Part shown: positions 16,629 through 25,417 of the stretch, piece after piece
How positions within the stretch are numbered: the stretch's first letter is position 1
Layout of the letters: the number at the start of each line of letters is the position of its first letter
NCBI RefSeq assembly: GCF_027474405.1
Contig: NZ_CP114871.1
Span: forward strand, 3,357,001-3,421,000
Source: Caulobacter sp. NIBR2454
Lineage (GTDB): Bacteria > Pseudomonadota > Alphaproteobacteria > Caulobacterales > Caulobacteraceae
Direction of reading: 5' to 3'
DNA: 64,000 nucleotides
The notes under the pieces: generated by a model
What the model was told of the DNA's origin: nothing
What the model saw: the letters and a program-made list of their open reading frames with translations, nothing else
Databases searched by the model: none
Translations under genes and position numbers: made by a program

Positions 16629-19600
16629 GGCAAGATCACCTGGTTGTTCATCAAGGTCGTCTCCGGCTCACCCTGGCCCAGCGACAGCTTGATCTGCGCG
16701 CCGGCAAGATCGGCCTTGGGCCCGACCTTGAGCTTTACGCTCCAGGTCTTGGGCGCAAGATCGACAGGCGCGTCCAAGGTGGGGATCGCCGCCTGCACCA
16801 GGAGCGTCCCAGAGGCGTCGTGCAGCCGGATCACGCCGCCCTTGGCCTGGACCGCGCCCAGGCTATGGACGGTGACCTCGATCCCGCCCGCAACGCGCCT
16901 GACGTCGCCTGCGCCCACGCCAAGATCGGCGCGAGACTCGGCGGGGGGCGCAGGTTCGACCAGCTCGAAATCGAGCAAGGTCGTCACGCCCGGTTCGAAG
17001 ACCAAGTCTGTCGAGGCCGATCGCTCAAGTACCACCTCGGTCTGACGGACGGGACCATCGGGGCGGTCATCGCCATCTGTGTCGAGGGCGGCTTTCAGTC
17101 TGTAGCGGCCGGGTGCTATCGCCCAGGCGGTCATGCGCGCCGCCTGGCTCCGGTCGCTGATGTTGTGGGCGGTGATCTTGAACCGGTCGGGCGCCTGGGC
17201 GGTCACCAGCAGGGCGACGTTTTGGGCGCCGTCGGTCTGGTCGAAACGCCAGCTGACTGCGTGGCCAGGATAGGTCCAGTTGCGTTTGAGAGCCACGCCG
17301 CCCAGGCGCTCGCGCTGCAAGATTTCACTGGGCTGCTCGACCCGGTCGGTCCACCAGTGGCCCTCGGTGAGCATGTACATGCGCTGGGATTTGTCCTGGA
17401 TAGCCTTGGCGTGAAGGGTCTCCAGCCAGCGCTTGTCGCCAGTGGTCAGCCAAGCGGCGTATTGGGCGAAGGGATCGCCCCTGGGCGCCTGGGCGGTAAG
17501 GGCGGCTCCCCAGTCGCCGCGCCGGCCCAGGGCGTCGATCAGGTTTTCGTTGAGGTCGGCGATGGAGCCGGCGCCCGCCTTGGCCGCACGACCCAAGATT
17601 GGGCGCAGATAGCGATCCTCACCGGTCCAGCGCCAACTCGCCCAAGCCGATTGCATGTAGGCGGGCATGCCGCCGGTGTCGCCCACGCGCGCGGCGTCGG
17701 TGCTCCAGCTGATCTCGTTGGGAAAGCTCCAGACGCCGGCGTCGTCCTGTTTGCCGTGCGCCAAGACGCCGTCCATGGCCCCGGTCACCAGGCCTCGGGC
17801 CAGGGGGTTTGCGTTGTAGATCCCCATCAGGATCGGCGCGTGCATGACCGTGAAGGAATAGAGCTTTTGCCAATCCCACGGAGGCTCGCGATAGGCGTGG
17901 GCGGCGCCATACCAATTGCTGTTGAAGTGCAGGTGACCCTGGGCGTTGGGGGTGACGATCGATTGCAGCGCCTTGGTGGTCGCCATCAGGCGCTCCAGCC
18001 GCAGCGGGTCGCCCCAGTTCAGATAGAGGGCCGCAGCATCGGAGTTCAGCCCTTCCTCATAGGCGTGCAGCTCATCGGTGGCCACCACGCCCAGACCGCC
18101 CGACATCATGCCGTTCTTGTAGACCGCGTCGGCCAGGGCGTTGAGGGAGGTGCGGATCTTGTCGGGCTTGTAGCCCATCAGGGCCAAGCCGGGCCACTGA
18201 GACATCAGGTCGGTGTCGTCGGAGATGCCGCCGCCAAAGTCGCCGTAGGCGACCTGACGCTCATCGATCCACCAGTCCACAAATCGGCCGACCAGCTTTA
18301 AGTCTTCCAGCTGCCGAAACGCCCAAAGCGGCGTTGAGCCTCGCGGCTTGGGCTGCTCGAACGGGGGCCAGTCCTGGGTCGCATAACCGATTTCCTGCCA
18401 GTAGAGGCGGCCCTGTTCGTGGTCGGGGTCCACGCGCAGCAGGTCGGAGATGTCGGTGTAGAGCCGACGGTAGAGATCGGCACGCACGGTGGCGGGACGC
18501 GCCTCCACCAGGAAGGCCCAGTTGTCCTTGACCTGGTTAAAGCGGTCGGCGACGTGCTCGACCTTGGCGATCTGACGGTCCTTGAAGACCAGGCTGATCC
18601 CAAGCCCGTCGATGGAGTCGGCGCTGAAGTCGGGCGCGCTGGAGGCGATGGTCAGCCACAGACTGTCGTCGGTGAGGATGCGGTCGCGAAGATCAAGCCA
18701 AAGGCTTCGCGCCTCGCCCGGCCGCACCGAGACCGAAAGATCGATGAGGTCGCGTCCCGGCCAGATGGGATCTTTGATGCGGATGTTGAGGGCGGCCAGG
18801 CCGTTCTTGTCAGGCTTGATGTTCAGGGCGGGGATATCAACAACCACACCGTCCAGGCCCGAATGCATGTTTTGCCAGCCATAGTTCCAAGAGCGGGTCA
18901 CGGGCTGGGCGGCGGGCGAGGCGTCAAAGCGCGAGGGGATGAGGATATGGGCCAGCGGCGCCGACGCAGCCCCGCTCTGCTTGGCTCGCAAGGGTCCCTT
19001 GGCCGCCTGGGTCGGCAAGGCCACGACGGTGGCGCGCTCGTCGGCGGGAAAACGTGCTTGGATGTGGCGCTGCAGGGCGCTCAAGGCGTCGCTGGACGGC
19101 GCCTCTTGGGAGCGCACGACATAGCGCAGCAGCGGGCGGTCCTCGGGCGCGCGGCCTGGCGCGACGTCATAGGCCCACACTTCCTGGATAGGCGTTTCCT
19201 GGGCGTCGTTGGCAAAGCGCAGCCGACCGCCGGTGAGGCGAGCAAACTGGTCGACGGTGCGCACGGCTCCGGCCGATCGGCGCAGGAGCGGGCGCGTCAC
19301 GCCCGAAGGGTCTGTCCAGGTCAGGGCGCCATGGGCCGCGCCGCGAATTTCCAGCTGATTGAAACTCTCGCCGGCGGGCACGGTCAGGTCATAGGCCTTG
19401 CCGCCATCCACATAGACGTTCCAGTCGGGCAGCACGATGCGCTCGTCACGGCCGGGCAGGCGAGAGCGGTTGTAGACGCCTGGCCAGGTGGTTTCCGGCA
19501 CGCCGTCGACGCCCTTCCACATCCACGCTTTCAGATCCTTGGCGTCCGAGAACTCCACCTTGCGCACACGGGTGCTGGGCGCGGTCAGCAAGGGCGGCGT

Positions 19601-20410
19601 CGCTCGATCCCACCCAAACCTGTGCAGCCAGGCTTGCCGCTCGCCGGCGGCCTGGCCGGCCATGAGCGCGGCCGGCTCTCTCAGATCGGCGAGCGCCTTG
19701 GCGTCATCCTCCGAGAGCAGATGATCATAGACGCGCACCTCATCGACATCGCTGCCGCGCGAGAAGTTGTAGCGGCTGTGAACCTGGTGGGGCGAGATCA
19801 TCCGGCCGGCGAAGCCGAACTGGTCAAGCCCGGTGTCGAGGTCGAGACTTTGTGTGGTTCGCGCCGCTTCCACGCCATTGATGAAAAGGCGCACGCCGTG
19901 CGTCTCGTCCCAGCCGAGGGCGATGTGGGTCCAGGCGTCGGCCGAGGGAAGCGCCGGGGCTTTGAAGGCGACCTTGGTGCGCGCCAGATTGGCGTCGGTG
20001 ATGAAGGCCTCGATCCCCTCGCCGCTCCAGTCGATGCGCGCAAAGGTCATGTCAAAGCTGGTGTGCGCCGCAAAGCTGGCGCGGAAGATCACGAACGGCG
20101 CCGTGGTCAGGGGCTGGCCCGCGCGCCAGAAGAAGGCGACCGTGCCGCGCTGGCCATAGATATTGCCTGGCGCGTTCCAGGCCACCGCCCCGTCGTCGGC
20201 GCGCGCCATGGCCGAGCCTGATCGGCCGGCGGGGGACAGGCTCATCTTCTCCTGGAAGTTGGGGATCGGATCGCCCAGGGCGCGGTCGGCGACAAAGCCG
20301 GCGTCGCCCGAGGCCCTGAACAACAGGCCGTCCTGAGCGCCCGCTGCGGCGGGCGCAAGCACGGCGCAAAAGGCCAGGGTACGCCACCAGGTCATGGGAA
20401 ATTGGGTCAT
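16625..20410 (-). CDS. Large secreted LamG-containing protein, candidate glycan-active enzyme of unassigned family
   Basis: 1261 residues, signal peptide at about 1-25 (ending AAAGAQ). Residues about 30-245 form a LamG/concanavalin-like domain: GTVAFFWRAG, THIALGWDETHGVRLFINGV and VDEVRVYDHLLSEDDAKAL. A long middle region of beta-sandwich appearance precedes a helical region (about 690-1060) rich in Trp and His, such as NWGDPLRLERLMATTKAL, NWYGAAHAYREPPWDWQKLY and MLTEGHWWTDRVEQPSEILQ. It resembles an (alpha/alpha) toroid of lyases or glycosidases, but no known family was recognised. The last ~100 residues look CARDB-like (GGVIRLHDASGTLLVQ, ending NNQVILP). It lies between a TonB receptor (30 bp upstream) and the sulfatase (ATGA overlap), so a glycan backbone-cleaving role is likely but inferred. 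Confidence 0.8.
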   Translation of the reverse strand: MTQFPMTWWRTLAFCAVLAPAAAGAQDGLLFRASGDAGFVADRALGDPIPNFQEKMSLSPAGRSGSAMARADDGAVAWNAPGNIYGQRGTVAFFWRAGQPLTTAPFVIFRASFAAHTSFDMTFARIDWSGEGIEAFITDANLARTKVAFKAPALPSADAWTHIALGWDETHGVRLFINGVEAARTTQSLDLDTGLDQFGFAGRMISPHQVHSRYNFSRGSDVDEVRVYDHLLSEDDAKALADLREPAALMAGQAAGERQAWLHRFGWDRATPPLLTAPSTRVRKVEFSDAKDLKAWMWKGVDGVPETTWPGVYNRSRLPGRDERIVLPDWNVYVDGGKAYDLTVPAGESFNQLEIRGAAHGALTWTDPSGVTRPLLRRSAGAVRTVDQFARLTGGRLRFANDAQETPIQEVWAYDVAPGRAPEDRPLLRYVVRSQEAPSSDALSALQRHIQARFPADERATVVALPTQAAKGPLRAKQSGAASAPLAHILIPSRFDASPAAQPVTRSWNYGWQNMHSGLDGVVVDIPALNIKPDKNGLAALNIRIKDPIWPGRDLIDLSVSVRPGEARSLWLDLRDRILTDDSLWLTIASSAPDFSADSIDGLGISLVFKDRQIAKVEHVADRFNQVKDNWAFLVEARPATVRADLYRRLYTDISDLLRVDPDHEQGRLYWQEIGYATQDWPPFEQPKPRGSTPLWAFRQLEDLKLVGRFVDWWIDERQVAYGDFGGGISDDTDLMSQWPGLALMGYKPDKIRTSLNALADAVYKNGMMSGGLGVVATDELHAYEEGLNSDAAALYLNWGDPLRLERLMATTKALQSIVTPNAQGHLHFNSNWYGAAHAYREPPWDWQKLYSFTVMHAPILMGIYNANPLARGLVTGAMDGVLAHGKQDDAGVWSFPNEISWSTDAARVGDTGGMPAYMQSAWASWRWTGEDRYLRPILGRAAKAGAGSIADLNENLIDALGRRGDWGAALTAQAPRGDPFAQYAAWLTTGDKRWLETLHAKAIQDKSQRMYMLTEGHWWTDRVEQPSEILQRERLGGVALKRNWTYPGHAVSWRFDQTDGAQNVALLVTAQAPDRFKITAHNISDRSQAARMTAWAIAPGRYRLKAALDTDGDDRPDGPVRQTEVVLERSASTDLVFEPGVTTLLDFELVEPAPPAESRADLGVGAGDVRRVAGGIEVTVHSLGAVQAKGGVIRLHDASGTLLVQAAIPTLDAPVDLAPKTWSVKLKVGPKADLAGAQIKLSLGQGEPETTLMNNQVILP

Positions 20411-20440
20411 GGGATATCCTGGCGGCGCCGCCTTTGGACG

Positions 20441-23400
20441 TCAGAACTTGTACTGGACGCCGACGTTGTACTGGCGACCGGTGTGGCTGAAGAACAGCGG
20501 GCTGTTGCGCGCGGTGTCCTGGAACTGATCGTTGAACTCGTCGGTCAGGTTCAGGCCTTCGAAGGACAGCTTGATCCTCGGCGACAGGCTGTAGGAGACG
20601 GCGACGTCCACATTGAAGGTGGAGTTGACGCCATCGGCGTCGTTGCCGGTCTGCCCGCCGGGGATGGCGGCGTAGTAGCGGTCACGATAGGCGCCCGAGA
20701 CACGCGCGCTGAACTTGCTGTCTTCGTAATAAAGGGTCGCGTTGAAGGCGTTGCGCGACAGGCCGACCAGATCATTGGTGACAGTCGCCGCCGAGCCGGC
20801 GGTGACGAAGTATTCGATCTGGGATTTGACCATCGTGTAGTTGAAAATCCCGCCCAGGTTCTTGGACCAGTGTGGCAAGAACGGGAACACCTCGGGCAGG
20901 AAGGTGAAGGGCTGCTGGTAGCTGAACTCCAGACCCTTGAGGGGGCCGCCCTTGGTGTTGACCGGCTGAGTGAAGATGAAGAGATCGGTCGGCTGCAGGG
21001 ACGTTCCGGCCAGCACGCTGTCGGGCAGGCCGGCGGTGTTGAATGGGCGCGTCTCGCGCAGGGTTTGGATGTAGGTGTCGATGTCCTTGTAGAACAGGCC
21101 AAGCGAGACCAGGGCGCCACGCTCGAAGTACCATTCGAGCGCCATGTCGTAGGTCTTGGCGCGGATGGGATCGAGCAAAGGATTGCCGGCGCTGACGCCT
21201 GGCACGCCCGTCAAGATGACGTTGCCGCCCGGCGTGAGGTCGGGAAGGTTTGGCCGCGAGATGACCTTCGAAGCGCCAAAGCGCAAAAGCAGATCCTCGC
21301 GCAGATCAGCGACCAGGTTTAGGGCCGGCAAGACGTCGTCGTACTCGCGCTCGGCGGTCACCAGGATCGGGGCTGCGCCCACTAGCTGGTAACCGTTGGA
21401 GGTCTGCTCGGTCTTGACGTAGCGCACCCCGATATCACCGCGCACGGGCAGCGGCAGGGCGTTGGTGTTGAAATCGGCCTGCACGTAGAAGCCGGTCGTC
21501 TTTTCGCCCACGGCGCGGATGTTGCCGCGGGCCGCGGCGTTGGTCACCCCGGTCAAGGCGAACATGCCGGTGTTGCTGTAGATTCCGAAGACCTCGGCGA
21601 ACTTGTCGAAGTCGGCGGTCACCCAGCTGGTGGGCGTGCCGGCCGGAATGTTCATATTGCGGCCGATGCCGCTGACAGTCTTGGTCAGGTCCGCCAGGGT
21701 CACGCCAGCGGGCAAGGTCGGAATGGAGATTTCGGACTCGCGGGCCAGGGCGTCGGACTCGAACGTGAAGTCCTTGATGGCCACCCCGGCCTTGAGGGTC
21801 AGGGCGTCGTTGAGAACGAACTGGGCGTCGAAAGCGGCGCTGTCGAAACGGTTCTCGACGGTCTGCGGGCGAAGCCGGATTTCGGAGCCTACGAAGGCTC
21901 CGCCCGGGAGGGCGAAGACGAAGTTCTCGGGCCGGGTCGGATCAAAGCCGACATTGATCGACGGTCGCCGATCATCCTGGCGAAAATCGATCGTGTAGCC
22001 GCTGACGTTGGGGCGATCGAGGGAGATGATGGTCTGGATCGGATTGTCGAGCTTGGAGCGCGACGTGCCGACCATGGCCTTGACCTTGAACCGGTCGGAG
22101 AACTCATGCTCGCCGCTCAGGGTCAGCTGGCGATAGGTGGAGGTGAACTCGTCGTAGCGGGCTTCGGCGCGCATATCGACGCCGTCGAAGACGCCGTAGA
22201 CTAAGTCGCCGTCAGCCGACACCTCGGCGGCCCTGATCGAGGTCTGGGGCTTGCCATTGGCGGAGGCTGGACGGCTGAACGAGAAGGCGCTCAAGAAGGC
22301 CTGCTCGCGGCTAGCTTCGAAGGTCGAGCTCAGAGCATCCAGGCTCAGCTGCGTGCGGTCGGTGGGCTTCCATTGCAGCGAGGCGGTCAGACCCAGCCGC
22401 TCCTGCTCATGCTCAAAGCGTCCGTAGCGCGGAATGCGCGGGTGATGGACGTTGGCGCTGTTGACCAGGGCGTAGGCGGCAGGATCGGAGGTGCGCGGCA
22501 GGCCCGGCCCGCAAGGGGTGGTCAAGGTGGCGCTGGCCGGCGCGCAAAAGCCGCCGTTGACGGTCGATTGATCGTAGCCGACCGTGCCAAAGCCCTCTTC
22601 GAGGAAGTCGCGATCGCTGTAGGCGACAGAGAGCAGAAGGCCCACGCGGTCATCGAAGAAGCGGTCGCTGATCAGGCCTGCGAACCTGGGGCTGATCGTG
22701 CGCGACAGGTCATTGTAGCCAGCCTGGGCTGAGGCGGCGACCGTAAAGCCCTTGTAGTCGAAGGGACGCGAGGTCTGCAGATCGACCGTCGCGCCAAGCG
22801 AGCCTTCCTCGACTTCGGCCGAGGGGGTTTTGCGCACGGTGATGCTGTTGAAGAGTTCGGAGGCGAAGACGTTGAAATCGAACGAGCGGGTGCGGTTGTT
22901 GCCGCCCGAACTGTCGGTGCCGCCGACGGTGCTTTGGCCTTCCATGCCGTTGACCCGCACGCGGGTGAACTGAGGGCTAAGACCGCGCACGGTGATCTGA
23001 CGGCCCTCGCCGCCGTCGCGGGCGATGGAGACGCCCGGAACGCGCTGGATGGATTCGGCCAGGTTGTTGTCGGGGAAGTCGGCGATGTCTTCGGCCTTGA
23101 TGGCGTCGACGGCCGCCGCGCTGGAGCGCTTGGCGTCGATCGCCGCGTTCAGGCTGCCGCGAAATCCGGTGATGACCACTTCCTCGACGAGATTTTCCTC
23201 GGCGGGTTCGGCCTCAGCCGGCGCCGCGGGCGCGGGCGCTGGCGGCGCGGCCTGCACCATGGCCACAGGCCGCATGGCGGCCACTTGGCTGGAGCGCACG
23301 GCGGCGGGCGCCAGGGTGACGGTGCGGCCATCGTTGGAGACGACGGTGAGGTTGGTGCCGGCCAGCAGGCGCGCCAGTCCCTCGTTCAGGGAATAGGAGC

Positions 23401-23614
23401 CCTTGACCGCATTGACGCTGCGGCCGCGGACCGACGCCTCTGAGGTGAGAATCTGGACGTTGGCCTGCTTTGCGAAGGCGGGGATGCCGCTCTGGGCGGG
23501 CTGGGCCGGAACATCGAAAGTCTGGCTTTGCGCCAGGGCCGGACCTGAGACCGCAACGGCGGCCACGGTCAACATAAGCGTCCGCCGCAGCGAACCCGAC
23601 ACCGAAAACGGCAT
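20441..23614 (-). CDS. STN-domain TonB-dependent receptor for a glycan locus
   Basis: 1057 residues starting MPFSVSGSLRRTLMLTVAAV, with GGGGGA upstream. After the signal peptide, residues about 30-110 form an STN (secretin/TonB N-terminal) domain (FDVPAQPAQSGIPAFAKQ, YSLNEGLARLLAGTNLTVVS). The TonB box region is EEVVITGFRGSLNAAIDAKR, and the plug follows with DFPDNNLAESIQRVPGVSI and GRQITVRGLSPQFTRVRVNG. The barrel ends in VGVQYKF. The plug type is that of proteobacterial carbohydrate receptors such as CC_2832-like maltose transporters. The STN domain lets it signal ligand binding to the FecR protein encoded 84 bp upstream. It heads the operon with the LamG protein, sulfatase, FGE and epimerase. 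Confidence 0.95.
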   Translation of the reverse strand: MPFSVSGSLRRTLMLTVAAVAVSGPALAQSQTFDVPAQPAQSGIPAFAKQANVQILTSEASVRGRSVNAVKGSYSLNEGLARLLAGTNLTVVSNDGRTVTLAPAAVRSSQVAAMRPVAMVQAAPPAPAPAAPAEAEPAEENLVEEVVITGFRGSLNAAIDAKRSSAAAVDAIKAEDIADFPDNNLAESIQRVPGVSIARDGGEGRQITVRGLSPQFTRVRVNGMEGQSTVGGTDSSGGNNRTRSFDFNVFASELFNSITVRKTPSAEVEEGSLGATVDLQTSRPFDYKGFTVAASAQAGYNDLSRTISPRFAGLISDRFFDDRVGLLLSVAYSDRDFLEEGFGTVGYDQSTVNGGFCAPASATLTTPCGPGLPRTSDPAAYALVNSANVHHPRIPRYGRFEHEQERLGLTASLQWKPTDRTQLSLDALSSTFEASREQAFLSAFSFSRPASANGKPQTSIRAAEVSADGDLVYGVFDGVDMRAEARYDEFTSTYRQLTLSGEHEFSDRFKVKAMVGTSRSKLDNPIQTIISLDRPNVSGYTIDFRQDDRRPSINVGFDPTRPENFVFALPGGAFVGSEIRLRPQTVENRFDSAAFDAQFVLNDALTLKAGVAIKDFTFESDALARESEISIPTLPAGVTLADLTKTVSGIGRNMNIPAGTPTSWVTADFDKFAEVFGIYSNTGMFALTGVTNAAARGNIRAVGEKTTGFYVQADFNTNALPLPVRGDIGVRYVKTEQTSNGYQLVGAAPILVTAEREYDDVLPALNLVADLREDLLLRFGASKVISRPNLPDLTPGGNVILTGVPGVSAGNPLLDPIRAKTYDMALEWYFERGALVSLGLFYKDIDTYIQTLRETRPFNTAGLPDSVLAGTSLQPTDLFIFTQPVNTKGGPLKGLEFSYQQPFTFLPEVFPFLPHWSKNLGGIFNYTMVKSQIEYFVTAGSAATVTNDLVGLSRNAFNATLYYEDSKFSARVSGAYRDRYYAAIPGGQTGNDADGVNSTFNVDVAVSYSLSPRIKLSFEGLNLTDEFNDQFQDTARNSPLFFSHTGRQYNVGVQYKF

Positions 23615-23698
23615 ATATTCCCCCAGATCCTGTTTGTTCCCTGAGCGCCTCTTTCGGGCGTTCCTAGGGTTGATGATCTGGGGGGAAGCTTCCGTCGG

Positions 23699-24682
23699 CT
23701 AGGTGCTCATGTTTCTGCGAATTGTCGCAGGCTGCAGCAAAATCTCATTGGGCTGGGCGACGACCTGCAGACCCAGCATGCCCGCGGCGGCCACGGCGAA
23801 GCTTTCGGGCTCGTAGGTTCGAAACCACCCCACCAGACGCTCATCGGCCAGGCTCGGATCGGCGAGCACGATCTTGCGCGCGTTGTAGCGGTTAAATTCG
23901 CGCACCGCCTCGCCCAGGGTGTCGCCGTCGAGGATGATCTGGCCCGAACGCCATGCCAGCGCCCGGTCGATATCGGCCACGGCGTAGACTGGCTTGCCGG
24001 CGCGGCCGCGCGCATCGATGAAGACGCGCTGGCCGGCCGCGATCTTGGTCGCCTGTCCGCCAAAGAGGCCCTTGGGCGCGACCGACACCACCCCTTCGGT
24101 GACCAGCACCTCGGCGCCGCCATCTCGGCGGCGTACGGAAAAGGCGGTGCCGACCGCGGTGACTTCAGCGGGGCCGCTGGCCACGGTGAAGGGGCGATCG
24201 GGATCCTTGGCCACTTCGAACCAGGCCTCGCCGCTTTCCAGGCGAAGGCTTCGCTTGCGACCCGACAGGTCCACGCTGACCTGGCTTTCGGTATTGATGA
24301 CGATGCGCGAGCCGTCGTTGAGCGGCACCTGGCGAACCTCGCCCACAGCGGTCCCGTAACGGCTTGGCTGCGGCTGCAGCGCGGTCACGCCGGCGACGAC
24401 GGCCACTGCGGCGGCCGCCGCGGCGGCCGCCGCGGCCCCGCCAAAGGTCAGCAGGCCGCGGCGAGAAAGGCTCGGCGAGAGCGCGCGCGCAGCGGCGCTG
24501 TCGGCGGCCAGAACGCTGGCCCGGTCGAGCTTGGCCCACCCGGCCTCGGCGCGCAGAAACGCGCCCTGACGGCGGCGGTCGCCTTGCAGCCACAGGTCAA
24601 GGTCGGCTTGATCGGCCTCGGTCCATGGACCGCGATCACGCCGCACCACCCAATCGACGGCCTCCTTATCGATAGCGTTCAT
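23699..24682 (-). CDS. FecR-type anti-sigma/signal transducer
   Basis: 327 residues from MNAIDKEAVDWVVRRDRGPW at 24682; the longer frame from 24811 overlaps the sigma gene too far and is not typical. The N-terminal DUF4880-like helix bundle (DWVVRRDRGPWTEADQADLD) binds sigma, then an Ala-rich transmembrane segment (about 85-110) and the periplasmic FecR domain (GEVRQVPLNDGSRIVINTES, LESGEAWFEVAKDPDRPFTV, VTEGVVSVAP). A C-terminal STN-like segment (YAVADIDRALAWRSGQIILD and following) contacts the receptor. It overlaps the sigma gene by 17 nt and precedes the STN receptor, giving a complete cell-surface signalling cassette. Confidence 0.93.
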   Translation of the reverse strand: MNAIDKEAVDWVVRRDRGPWTEADQADLDLWLQGDRRRQGAFLRAEAGWAKLDRASVLAADSAAARALSPSLSRRGLLTFGGAAAAAAAAAAVAVVAGVTALQPQPSRYGTAVGEVRQVPLNDGSRIVINTESQVSVDLSGRKRSLRLESGEAWFEVAKDPDRPFTVASGPAEVTAVGTAFSVRRRDGGAEVLVTEGVVSVAPKGLFGGQATKIAAGQRVFIDARGRAGKPVYAVADIDRALAWRSGQIILDGDTLGEAVREFNRYNARKIVLADPSLADERLVGWFRTYEPESFAVAAAGMLGLQVVAQPNEILLQPATIRRNMST

Positions 24683-25250
24683 GGGCGGTGCGCTCGTTAC
24701 GGTTGGGCTTGCGCCGATGGTCGGGTCGGGCCTGGTCTTGGGCCATGGCCTCGAGGATGTGACGCAGGCCGCGCTTGGCGTCGTTTTCGACGACGTTTTC
24801 GCTGACGCCAAGCCTTTGGGCGATATCGCGTTGCGACAGGCCGTCGATCTTGCGCAACTCGATGATGGTGCGGCAGCGACTGGGCAGGTCGGCGATCAGG
24901 GCCTTGACGCGGGCCAGCTCGCCGCGACCGGCGACGATGCGTTCGGGCGAGGGCTCGTCATCCATGACATTGGCCGTCTCCAACTCGGTCAGGGCGTCGA
25001 TACGCACGATACGGGCGCGCCGGAGCTGCTCGAGCACCACATTGCGCGCGGTCTGGAAGAGATAGGCGCGCGGATTGGTGATGTGGTCGACATCGCTGAG
25101 CATGGAAAGGCGGCAATAGGCTTCTTGCATGACGTCATCGATCTCGGCGGCGTCGCTGAAGGCGCCTCGAAGCCAGGCTCTCACCACGGCCTCGTGCGGC
25201 AGCACTTCGGCCGCCACCCACTCGACGATCCTTCGTCTGTTATCGGTCAA
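24666..25250 (-). CDS. ECF sigma factor, FecI-like
   Basis: 194 residues. Region 2 (about 10-75) includes AEIDDVMQEAYCRLSML and NPRAYLFQTARNVVLEQLRR; region 4 (about 115-165) reads LPSRCRTIIELRKIDGLSQR then IAQRLGVSENVVENDAKRGL, a standard helix-turn-helix for -35 recognition. No other domains. It probably activates the FecR/receptor/sulfatase operon when the outer-membrane receptor is occupied. Upstream of it is a 167-bp gap that contains a perfect 32-bp palindrome and the convergent end of no other gene, only the tail of the same-strand beta-propeller gene. Confidence 0.94.
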   Translation of the reverse strand: MTDNRRRIVEWVAAEVLPHEAVVRAWLRGAFSDAAEIDDVMQEAYCRLSMLSDVDHITNPRAYLFQTARNVVLEQLRRARIVRIDALTELETANVMDDEPSPERIVAGRGELARVKALIADLPSRCRTIIELRKIDGLSQRDIAQRLGVSENVVENDAKRGLRHILEAMAQDQARPDHRRKPNRNERTAHERYR

Positions 25251-25338
25251 GGCGCACCTCCCCTCTTGAAGTGATGCACGGCCAGGCCGCTTCCGTCACG
25301 ACCCGCGACATTTTCGTATGCGTCAGGGCAAAGAGAAC

Positions 25339-25370
25339 CCGGCGCCGGACACGCGCGTGTCCGGCGCCGG
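25339..25370. terminator. Perfect 32-bp GC palindrome, likely hairpin terminator
   Basis: A fully self-complementary 32-nt sequence with arms CCGGCGCCGGACAC and GTGTCCGGCGCCGG around GCGC. It lies about 50 bp beyond the stop of the beta-propeller gene and about 90 bp before the sigma factor start, in the leftward direction. Leftward transcripts would continue into a pyrimidine-rich stretch (GGGTTCTCTTTG), compatible with a terminator separating the two units. Being fully palindromic it could also be a protein-binding site. Confidence 0.6.
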
Positions 25371-25417
25371 AGAGTTGCGCGGTCCGGGGAAGCCAGAGCC
25401 GCGGGGTCTCACGCCGG

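Noticed and set aside
16535..20221. Long + strand frames of 588 and 600 codons
   Set aside because: Antisense to the LamG gene, with Gly/Arg/Asp-rich composition and no recognisable fold.
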